From contig PWOG01000310.1 in the NCBI GenBank assembly GCA_003557565.1, forward strand, positions 1 to 22,707: 22,707 nucleotides of DNA, in the 5' to 3' direction. Both the position numbers and the translations under genes were made by a program. The notes under the pieces were generated by a model. The model was not told the DNA's origin. It saw nothing but the letters and a program-made list of their open reading frames with translations, and ran no database searches. Shown in pieces: positions 15,575 to 22,003 of this stretch. Within the stretch, counting starts at the first letter, position 1, and each line of letters begins with the position of its first letter. The DNA is from Desulfobulbaceae bacterium. Its GTDB lineage: Bacteria > Desulfobacterota > Desulfobulbia > Desulfobulbales > Desulfurivibrionaceae.

Positions 15575-15872
15575 AGCGCATCCGCAGATCGTAAAGCATG
15601 TTGGTCAGCAGCTCTTTTTCCTTGGCGGTAAGATTGCCGGCGGTCTTTTCTTCCAACAGCCGCAGGGTATCGATGGTGTGCTGAGCCATGCCCAGATCCC
15701 GCCTTTTGACCCCGGTCTCAGGATCCTCCAGCTCTCCCAGGTGCATCAAAGCGGAAGTGTTCAGCGAGATGACCAGGGTGGTGAAGGTAACCTCGGGCAT
15801 GACGCACTGGCCGTCTTTAAGAATCTGCCCGGGCGGACAACATTTTTCCTGTTTGTCCTTATCATCGACCAT
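15555..15872 (-). CDS. DUF1844 protein with a cysteine-containing N-terminus
   Basis: The 105-residue cytoplasmic protein matches DUF1844: FTTLVISLNTSALMHLGEL, then a GMAQHTIDTLRLLEEKT helix, GNLTAKEKELL and a closing LYDLRMRYV. The family is common in Desulfobacterota and relatives and often sits next to ispE; its function is unknown. The N-terminus has KCCPPGQILKDGQCV, three cysteines that could bind metal or react with oxidants, though this may not be general in the family. ATG 15872 has AGGAGG about 6 bases upstream; the longer frame to 15926 is unlikely. It overlaps ispE by 20 bases. Confidence 0.9.
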   Translation of the reverse strand: MVDDKDKQEKCCPPGQILKDGQCVMPEVTFTTLVISLNTSALMHLGELEDPETGVKRRDLGMAQHTIDTLRLLEEKTAGNLTAKEKELLTNMLYDLRMRYVKLTR

Positions 15873-15980
15873 GACATCCTCCTTGACCTGTCTCCATGTG
15901 ACCGTTCCAGCAGCACCGGCCGACAAACCGCCCCCGGTATAACGAAACCCGCCCGGGGCAGCAAGGCCGGGCCACGGTAA

Positions 15981-16101
15981 GTGATCGCGGGGGCAAAATG
16001 GTAAGCGCCCGCAGGTTGTGGCGAGCGACGAGGCGGCGAAGCGTACATCAGCACGTGAGCCGACCCGATCGCCTCAAGATACGTCGGTGCCCTGCGATCG
16101 C
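15981..16101 (+). repeat. Intergenic structured repeat, copy E4
   Basis: The outer stem is GATCGC (15983-15988) with GCGATC (16094-16099), extended by GGG/CCC across a bulge. The core has AGCGTAC followed by GTGAGCC and GATCGCC (16055-16073 region), matching copies E1 and E2 in order. CGCAGGTTGTGG (16010-16021) and the GTGAGCCGACCCGATCGCC stretch match the reverse complement of copy E5 at 11 of 12 and 16 of 19 bases. It sits between the DUF1844 gene and serA. No T-run follows, so it is not an ordinary terminator. Confidence 0.7.
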
Positions 16102-16113
16102 CTACGGTGATGC

Positions 16114-17700
16114 CTAGGGGAGATCAAGCACCATGGCATCGTGGATATCGTCCAGCTCCTTGACCTTTTTCAGCAACTGACGATCCACCAGGGTATCGGT
16201 GTTGAGCAGAATGACGTTGCGGCCCGAATCAGGTTCGCGCCCCACGGTCATCCGGGAAATATTGACCCCCGCTTCCCCGATGGTGCTGGCCAGTCTGCCA
16301 ATAACCCCGGGTTTATCGGTGGTGTGCACAAAAAGCATGGGACCTTCGGGCAATGCTTCCATGCGGAAGGTATTGAAGCGCACCAGGCGCGGCTCCTTCT
16401 TGCCAAACACCGTGCCGGCCAAGAGGTTCTCCCCCTCGGAGGTCCGGACCCGGACCAATATCTTGTTGAGAAAATCCTCGGACTTCCCGGTTTTGGACTC
16501 AACCACCCGAATACCACGGTCCTTGGCGATCAAGGGGGCGTTGACATAGTTGACCGCATCCTTAAGGATCGGGGTAAACATTCCCTTGAGCAGGGCCACG
16601 GTGACTGAACTGGTATCCTGCTGGGCCAGGTCGCCGCTGAACTCGATGTTGACCTCGTCCACCCCGCCTTTGGCGACCTGCATGTGCAGGGCCCCAAGCA
16701 TTTCCGCCAATTTGACGTAGGGCCCGACCTCGGCCATGACCTCGGCACTCACCGAAGGTACGTTAACGGCATTGACCACCTCACCTTTGAGCAGGTAATT
16801 GGACAACTGCTCGGCGATAGCCACGGCCACGTTTTCCTGGGCCTCGGCGGTGGAGGCCCCCAGATGGGGGGTACAGATAAAGTTGTCCAGCCCCAGCAGG
16901 GGGCAGTTTTCCTTGTTGGTGGGTTCCTTTTCGAAAACGTCAAGAGCCGCTGCCCGGATGGTGCCGCTCTTTAAGGCCTCATAGAGCGCCTTTTCGTCCA
17001 CCACCCCGCCGCGGGCACAATGTACCAGCATGGCATCGGGCTTCATCAGTTTAAACTGCTCGTCGCTCAGCACATGCTTGGTTTCCGGAGTCAGGGGCAC
17101 ATGAACGGAAATATAATCGGACCGGCGGCAGAGTTCCTCCAGGCTGACCAGTTCAGCTCCGAGTTTTTCCACCTGTTCCTTGGGCATGTGGGGATCATAG
17201 GCGATAATCTTCATCCGCAGCCCCTGGGCCCGTTTGGCAAAAATCTGGCCGATCCGGCCAATACCCAGCACCCCCATGGTTTTGCCGGTGACTTCGCGAC
17301 CCTGGAACTTTTTCTTCTCCCATTTGCCCTCTTTCATGGAGCTGGTGGCCTGGGGAATGTTACGGGTCATGGCCATCATCATGGCCACCGCGTGTTCGGC
17401 GGCGGTGGTGGAATTACCGTCCGGGGCATTCATCACCACGATGCCCTTCTGACTGGCGGCGGCCACATCGACATTATCAAGCCCGATTCCGGCCCGGCCC
17501 ACGACCTTGAGGTTTTCCGCCGCCTCGATGATATCGGCGGTGACCTTGGTAGCGCTACGGATTACCAGACCGTCGTATTCGGGAATAATTGAACGCAGCT
17601 CTTCCGGACTCAAGCCGGTGCGCACATCGACATCAAGGCCGGCGTCGCGAATAATGGTTTCGCCCACCGAAGCCAGATTATCACTGATCAATACCTTCAT
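16114..17700 (-). CDS. serA: D-3-phosphoglycerate dehydrogenase
   Basis: SerA oxidises 3-phosphoglycerate with NAD, opening serine synthesis. The 528-residue form has a substrate/NAD catalytic part, an intervening (ASB) domain and a C-terminal ACT domain (LFVHTTDKPGVIGRLAST), the long 'type I' layout in which serine may regulate. The Rossmann motif is GIGRIG (146-151), with RGGVVDE and the catalytic histidine in CTPHLGAST (about 279). I chose ATG 17700 because AGGAG lies 8 bases upstream; a GTG three codons earlier is also open. A good promoter lies at 17803-17830. Confidence 0.97.
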   Translation of the reverse strand: MKVLISDNLASVGETIIRDAGLDVDVRTGLSPEELRSIIPEYDGLVIRSATKVTADIIEAAENLKVVGRAGIGLDNVDVAAASQKGIVVMNAPDGNSTTAAEHAVAMMMAMTRNIPQATSSMKEGKWEKKKFQGREVTGKTMGVLGIGRIGQIFAKRAQGLRMKIIAYDPHMPKEQVEKLGAELVSLEELCRRSDYISVHVPLTPETKHVLSDEQFKLMKPDAMLVHCARGGVVDEKALYEALKSGTIRAAALDVFEKEPTNKENCPLLGLDNFICTPHLGASTAEAQENVAVAIAEQLSNYLLKGEVVNAVNVPSVSAEVMAEVGPYVKLAEMLGALHMQVAKGGVDEVNIEFSGDLAQQDTSSVTVALLKGMFTPILKDAVNYVNAPLIAKDRGIRVVESKTGKSEDFLNKILVRVRTSEGENLLAGTVFGKKEPRLVRFNTFRMEALPEGPMLFVHTTDKPGVIGRLASTIGEAGVNISRMTVGREPDSGRNVILLNTDTLVDRQLLKKVKELDDIHDAMVLDLP

Positions 17701-17802
17701 CACATTCACTCCTGTTGACTGTTAGCCGGCCGATTCCGGCCCCTCCGGGTCTGTCTCACACCTGACCGGAAAAACGGCGTGCCCGTTAAGAAAAACAACC
17801 GA

Positions 17803-17830
17803 CTATTATGTAGTAGCCTTTTTTTGTCAA
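17803..17830 (-). promoter_or_regulatory. Likely sigma70 promoter of serA
   Basis: On the minus strand a perfect TTGACA (17825-17830) is followed after 16 bases by TAATAG (17803-17808). The spacer begins with an A-tract. It lies about 100 bases before the serA start and 40 bases after the upstream gene's stop. Confidence 0.65.
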
Positions 17831-17869
17831 GCGGTAAACTTGTAACTGCGCCGTTGAAGAAACCGCCCA

Positions 17870-18340
17870 TCAACGGATGATATCATCCCGAAAAATAGCG
17901 GAAAAATCTGCGGGGCCATCATCTTCGGCGTCTTCTGGTTCATTCCGAAATCTGAGTTGTTCCAGCCGGCATTCCTCCCGCAATTTCCGGCAGGTATCGT
18001 GGAAAAGACGCCGGGGAAAATCGGGCTTGGCAAAATATACCAGCATGTGCTCCTTGACCCCGGCCAAAAGCTCAGCCAGCACGGCATCCTTGTCCCGTTC
18101 ATCAATAAACTGGCGACTGCGGTTAACGGTAAACTCCAGCTGTTGTCCCAACCGCTCAAGAATGGCTCCCCTCAGTTCGGGGTCGGATTCCACCAGCCCG
18201 GCGGTCAGTTCTTCGGAAAGCGGATATACGGCGGTACAGCACAGTTCCACCAGCCAACGATCTCCGGCCAGAGGGCGGGACTTGTCGTGAAAAGTCAGTT
18301 GCAGACCGTTGGCCAGGCTGTTTTCTTCCAGAAAAGTCAT
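17870..18340 (-). CDS. Conserved-looking protein of unknown function, 156 residues
   Basis: I do not recognise a named family. The protein starts MTFLEENSLANGLQLTFHDKSRPLAGDRWLV from ATG 18340 and has no signal peptide or membrane segment, so it should be cytoplasmic. The first part looks beta-rich and ends in WLVELCCTAVYPL; the rest is helical and charged (LRGAILERLGQQLEFTVNRS, FIDERDKDAVLAELLAGV), and the tail is acidic (EPEDAEDD). Two cysteines are adjacent (CC). Upstream frames to 18391 lack a ribosome-binding site. It reads toward serA but a separate serA promoter lies between. Coding is supported by length, plausible amino-acid composition and an open frame without better rivals on the other strand. 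Confidence 0.7.
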   Translation of the reverse strand: MTFLEENSLANGLQLTFHDKSRPLAGDRWLVELCCTAVYPLSEELTAGLVESDPELRGAILERLGQQLEFTVNRSRQFIDERDKDAVLAELLAGVKEHMLVYFAKPDFPRRLFHDTCRKLREECRLEQLRFRNEPEDAEDDGPADFSAIFRDDIIR

Positions 18341-18426
18341 AAGATTTATGATATTACCCCCCCATGACAATGGTTGACGATCGTGCCTCAAGGCTACCTG
18401 TCAGACAACCGGGATCGACTGTACAA

Positions 18427-18527
18427 TGATCACGAGGCGCACCGGAAGCGGCGGTCGGGCCGGCTCATGCACAGATGCAGGTGCATAGCCGCCGGGATTT
18501 ACCGCAACCTGCGGCACTCCGTGATCA
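18427..18527 (-). repeat. Intergenic structured repeat, copy E5 (opposite orientation)
   Basis: Perfect 8-bp arms TGATCACG (18427-18434) and CGTGATCA (18520-18527) close a 101-bp unit. On the minus strand it carries CGCAGGTTGCGG (18502-18513) and ATGAGCCGGCCCGACCGCC (18450-18468), aligning in order with copy E4 on the plus strand. It lies between the divergent unknown gene and cysS. It is more diverged from copies E1 and E2 than from E4. Confidence 0.6.
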
Positions 18528-18593
18528 CTTAGGCGGACAAACCATGTGACTGGTCACCCTCACCTTATTTGCAGCCGGTGCTCGGTGCCACGG

Positions 18594-18622
18594 TTGATAC
18601 CTCACGGCAAAAGAAGTATATA
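18594..18622 (+). promoter_or_regulatory. Likely sigma70 promoter of cysS
   Basis: TTGATA (18594-18599) and TATATA (18617-18622) are separated by 17 bases. A TATAAT a little further on (about 18633) could serve as an alternative -10. It lies about 110 bases before the cysS start. Confidence 0.55.
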
Positions 18623-18729
18623 TGTAGCCGAATATAATTTATTCCGGCGCCAAGGACAAACAATTAAGCAGTGCATCTCCGGAAATGGCCCGGCCTCAGT
18701 CAACAATATCCAATGGAAACGGTTAATTA

Positions 18730-20205
18730 ATGACCATTCTTATTCACAACAGCAAGACCGATCGCAAGGAAAAGCTCGTTCCCCTGGAGGAAGGCCACGT
18801 TAAAATGTATGTTTGCGGGATCACTGCCTATGACTACTGTCATATCGGCCATGCCCGTTCAGTCCTGGTTTTCGACATGATTTACCGTTACCTGCGCCAG
18901 CGCGGCTACCAGGTCACGTTTGTGCGCAACTTTACCGATATCGACGACAAAATCATCAAGCGGGCCCGGGAAGAGGGAACCACCTGTGAAGAGCTTTCCC
19001 AGCGCTTTATCGCCAAATTTCATGAAGACATGGCCGCCCTCGGTACCACCCCACCCACCCTGGAGCCCCTGGCCACCGAACACCTGCCGGAGATGATCGC
19101 CCTCATCCAGGAACTCATCGCCAAAGGCCTGGCCTATGAGAGCGAGGGCGACGTCTATTTCCGGGTGCAACGTTTTGCCGGCTACGGCGTTCTCTCCGGC
19201 CGCGGTCTGGAAGATATGCAGGCCGGGGCCCGGGTGGCGGTCAACGACAATAAAGAACACCCCATGGACTTCGTGCTCTGGAAAGCAAGCAAACCCGATG
19301 AGCCGGCCTGGGACAGCCCTTGGGGGCCTGGGCGCCCGGGGTGGCATATCGAGTGCTCGGCCATGAGCAAAAAGTACCTGGGCGAGACCTTCGATATCCA
19401 CGGCGGGGGCAAGGATCTGGCTTTTCCCCACCATGAAAACGAGCTTGCCCAAAGCGAGGGGGCCAGCGGCAAGACCTTTGCCAACCTCTGGGTTCACCAC
19501 GGCTTTGTGACCATCAAGGATGAAAAAATGTCCAAGTCTTTGGGCAACTTTCTCACCATCCGCGAGGTTTTGGCGCGTCACCCGGCTGAAGCCCTGCGGC
19601 TTTTCGTCTTTTCCACCCATTACCGCAATCCCCTGGACTACTCGGAAGCCGCCCTGCACGACGCCGAGGCCGCCCTGACCAGACTCTACAGCGCTCTGGC
19701 CACCGTGGACAAGCTGCCCGCCCCGGGCGCCGGGGGCACCGAATCGATGGTCACTGCCAAGGATCGGGACAAGCTGGAAAAACTGGAAGAAAGTTTTTTC
19801 CTGGCCATGGATGTCGATTTCAACAGCGCCCAGGCCCTGGGCCGGATTTTCGACGCAGTAAAAATCATCAACAAAGTCCGACAGGCCCTGCCTGCCCAAC
19901 CCGCCCCGCAGGACCTGGAACTGCTGCAAACCACCGCCGCCAGGATCAGAAAACTGGCCGGGGTTTTCGGCCTGGTCCAGGAAGAGCCGGCCGTTTACCT
20001 TGAAAAAAGAAAGGAAAGACTGCTGGCTGGCCAGGAAATCACCGCAGCGGAAATCGAAGAGATGATCAACAAGCGCCAGCAAGCCCGCCGGGACAAGGAC
20101 TGGGCCGAAGCCGACCGCCTACGTGACCGGCTCCTGGAACACAAAATCGCCATCAAGGACAGCCCCGAGGGGACCACCTGGGAAGTTTTGCCGGAACATC
20201 CGTAA
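18730..20205 (+). CDS. cysS: Cysteinyl-tRNA synthetase
   Basis: CysS charges tRNA-Cys. The 491-residue class I enzyme has HIGH (38-41, in YCHIGHARS) and KMSKS (266-270). The zinc ligands expected for the family are present: C29 (VCGITAYDYCHIG), C209 (WHIECSAMSKKYLG), H234 and E238 (FPHHENELAQSE). The C-terminal part has the helical DALR and anticodon-binding regions (KRQQARRDKDWAEADRLRD). The start ATG has only a weak ribosome-binding site (TGGAAACGG). It opens the plus-strand block, with its own likely promoter. Confidence 0.98.
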   Translation: MTILIHNSKTDRKEKLVPLEEGHVKMYVCGITAYDYCHIGHARSVLVFDMIYRYLRQRGYQVTFVRNFTDIDDKIIKRAREEGTTCEELSQRFIAKFHEDMAALGTTPPTLEPLATEHLPEMIALIQELIAKGLAYESEGDVYFRVQRFAGYGVLSGRGLEDMQAGARVAVNDNKEHPMDFVLWKASKPDEPAWDSPWGPGRPGWHIECSAMSKKYLGETFDIHGGGKDLAFPHHENELAQSEGASGKTFANLWVHHGFVTIKDEKMSKSLGNFLTIREVLARHPAEALRLFVFSTHYRNPLDYSEAALHDAEAALTRLYSALATVDKLPAPGAGGTESMVTAKDRDKLEKLEESFFLAMDVDFNSAQALGRIFDAVKIINKVRQALPAQPAPQDLELLQTTAARIRKLAGVFGLVQEEPAVYLEKRKERLLAGQEITAAEIEEMINKRQQARRDKDWAEADRLRDRLLEHKIAIKDSPEGTTWEVLPEHP

Positions 20206-20415
20206 AAGCCGTGACAAAAGCGACGGTTTAATTGATTTCCCGGCGGCTATTAATTATATGGGAAACAGAATCAGCTTGCTCCAACGGCCTTTTCTATTGA
20301 CAGCGGTCATCTTCAGCAACGGAGTTATCATATGGTTAACCTTCTTAGGTCTCCCCTTTCATGCAGCCTCCGGCACGAGCGGCAGACAACATCCGGCGAG
20401 CAAGGAGGCCGTAAC

Positions 20416-20910
20416 ATGAAACATAAGCTGGCCGTCCTGGCCTGGGCGGTACTGCTTGCCTGGAGCCTGACCGGCTGTATAGCCGATGATAATGACAACG
20501 ACAACAACGATACCGGCGACCCGGTAGCCTCCACCTTACTGGATGACGGCCAGGCCAGCGGTATCGAGACAGAACTGCTGACGGTGCTCAGGGACCAGGA
20601 AGCCTATGACGATCTGTGGGAGGAGCATACTGAGGGCGTTATCAGTCCGCCAACCCAGCAGGGGGTGGATTTCGAAACCAGAATGGTGGTGGCGACCTTC
20701 CTTGGCCAACGACCCACCGATCGCCACCGTATCGAAATCATCGAGGTGCGGGAACGCGAGGAAAGCTTCCTGGTCAAGATCAGGGCCACCCTGCCCGACG
20801 ACAACTGTCCGGTAATCGATGAACCTACCCAGCCGTGGCGTCTGGTGACCATTCCCCAATCGGACAAGTTGGTGGCTTTCAGCACCGAAGTAGAATTGGG
20901 TTGCCCTTGA
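20416..20910 (+). CDS. Lipoprotein with a PrcB C-terminal-like domain
   Basis: The 164-residue protein has a lipoprotein signal with lipobox LTGC (18-21), an Asp/Asn-rich linker (DDNDNDNNDTGD, 24-35), then a domain resembling PrcB_C: a helix with LRDQEAYDDLWEEH, then VDFETRMVVATFLGQRPT (84-101), a beta region, and QPWRLVTIPQSDK near the end. In the PrcB family this domain is named for a subunit of an oral treponeme protease complex; its role elsewhere is unclear. Two cysteines (131 and 163) could form a disulfide in the periplasm. ATG 20416 has AAGGAGG 7 bases upstream. The 210-base gap after cysS shows no other gene; a TTGACA near 20298 lacks a well-spaced -10. Confidence 0.8.
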   Translation: MKHKLAVLAWAVLLAWSLTGCIADDNDNDNNDTGDPVASTLLDDGQASGIETELLTVLRDQEAYDDLWEEHTEGVISPPTQQGVDFETRMVVATFLGQRPTDRHRIEIIEVREREESFLVKIRATLPDDNCPVIDEPTQPWRLVTIPQSDKLVAFSTEVELGCP

Positions 20911-20937
20911 TGACCCTGCCTGCTTAAATAACCAGCC

Positions 20938-21879
20938 ATGAACAACAAACGCCGCAAAAGGCGAAAACGCCGCCAACAGCGCTCCCCGTATGCCCCCGGA
21001 AACTGGCCCACCTGGCTGGGCCTGGGACTGCTACGGCTGATCACCCTCCTGCCCGTACCGTGGCTGCACCGGATAGGCCGGGGCCTGGGGCTGGCTATTT
21101 ACACCCTGCTGCCCAGTCGCCGGCGCGTGGCCCGCATCAACCTGCGGCTCTGCCTGCCCGAACTGGACGACAAGGAGCGCGAGCGCCTGGTCAGGGAAAC
21201 CTTTGCCTCCAGCGCCATCGCCGTATTTGAAGGGATCCTGGCCTGGTGGGGAAGCAATCGGAGGATTGCCAAGCTTTACACGGTGGAAGGCAAAGAACAC
21301 CTGGAGGCGGCGCGCGCCGACGGCCGAGGCGTAATTTTGCTCGGCGGCCATTACACCACCCTGGAAATCAGCGGCCGTTTTTTCGGACCCCATGTAAAAG
21401 GAATCTATCCTATTTATAAGCCTGCCAAAAATCCGGTGGTGGAAAAGGTGATGGTCAACGCCCGGAAACGTTACTTCGACGGCCTGCTGCTTAACAGCGA
21501 TCTGCGCACCGTGGTACGTTATCTGCGCCAGGGAAATGCAACCTGGTACGCTCCCGACCAGGATTTTGGCCGCCGTGAAACCGTATTCGCACCGTTCATG
21601 GGAATTCCCGCCGCTTCCCTGACCGCCACCGCCAAACTTGCCAGGCTGGGCCGGGCTCGGGTACTGCCCTTCTACTCCGAGCGTCTCCCCAACGGCCGCT
21701 ACCTTGTGCGCATCGCCCCGCCTCTCGAAAATTTTCCCAGCGGTGACGACCTTGCCGACGCTACAACCATCAACCGGGTTATCGAGCAGCAGGTGCGCCG
21801 GACCCCCGAACAGTACCTGTGGATCCACAAACGGTTCAAGACCCGCCCACTCGGCGAGCCACCTCTGTATGACCGCTGA
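20938..21879 (+). CDS. LpxL/HtrB-family acyltransferase
   Basis: This inner-membrane acyltransferase family adds secondary acyl chains to lipid A precursors. The 313-residue protein has the catalytic HX4E motif as H138-YTTL-E143 (GGHYTTLEISGRFFG), YAPDQDFGRRETVFAPFMG in the substrate region and the closing YLWIHKRFKTRP typical of LpxL/LpxM. A hydrophobic segment (about 26-57, LGLGLLRLITLLPV) should anchor it. The first 15 residues are unusually basic (NKRRKRRKRRQQR). It starts 27 bases after the lipoprotein stop, without a strong ribosome-binding site, and may share its transcript. The exact acyl donor and position cannot be told from sequence. Confidence 0.88.
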   Translation: MNNKRRKRRKRRQQRSPYAPGNWPTWLGLGLLRLITLLPVPWLHRIGRGLGLAIYTLLPSRRRVARINLRLCLPELDDKERERLVRETFASSAIAVFEGILAWWGSNRRIAKLYTVEGKEHLEAARADGRGVILLGGHYTTLEISGRFFGPHVKGIYPIYKPAKNPVVEKVMVNARKRYFDGLLLNSDLRTVVRYLRQGNATWYAPDQDFGRRETVFAPFMGIPAASLTATAKLARLGRARVLPFYSERLPNGRYLVRIAPPLENFPSGDDLADATTINRVIEQQVRRTPEQYLWIHKRFKTRPLGEPPLYDR

Positions 21880-21911
21880 GCGACGTCCCTGAACCAAAAA
21901 CGGCTTGCCCC

Positions 21912-21940
21912 TTGACAACAAAAAGCGGCTTGGGCATATT
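21912..21940 (+). promoter_or_regulatory. Likely sigma70 promoter of the YcaO gene
   Basis: A perfect TTGACA (21912-21917) is followed after 17 bases by CATATT (21935-21940). It lies about 64 bases before the YcaO start in the 124-base gap after the acyltransferase gene. Confidence 0.55.
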
Positions 21941-22003
21941 CCTGATTCATCCCTGAAACCAGACACACCGGTCCGGCCTTTTCCCGGAAACAAGAGGAAC
22001 ACC

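Larger units (their letters stand above)
18341..18729. other. 389-bp gap between divergent genes (unknown protein and cysS)
   Basis: It contains repeat copy E5 (18427-18527), a promoter for cysS (18594-18622) and a leader of about 100 bases before cysS. No further gene is seen. A run of eight C (18355-18362) lies just before the unknown gene. Confidence 0.6.

Noticed and set aside
15981..16101. Ordinary Rho-independent terminator between DUF1844 and serA
   Set aside because: No T-run follows on either strand, and the sequence matches other intergenic copies.
18859..20082. 407-codon minus-strand open frame opposite cysS
   Set aside because: It is the antisense shadow of cysS, which has intact HIGH and KMSKS motifs.
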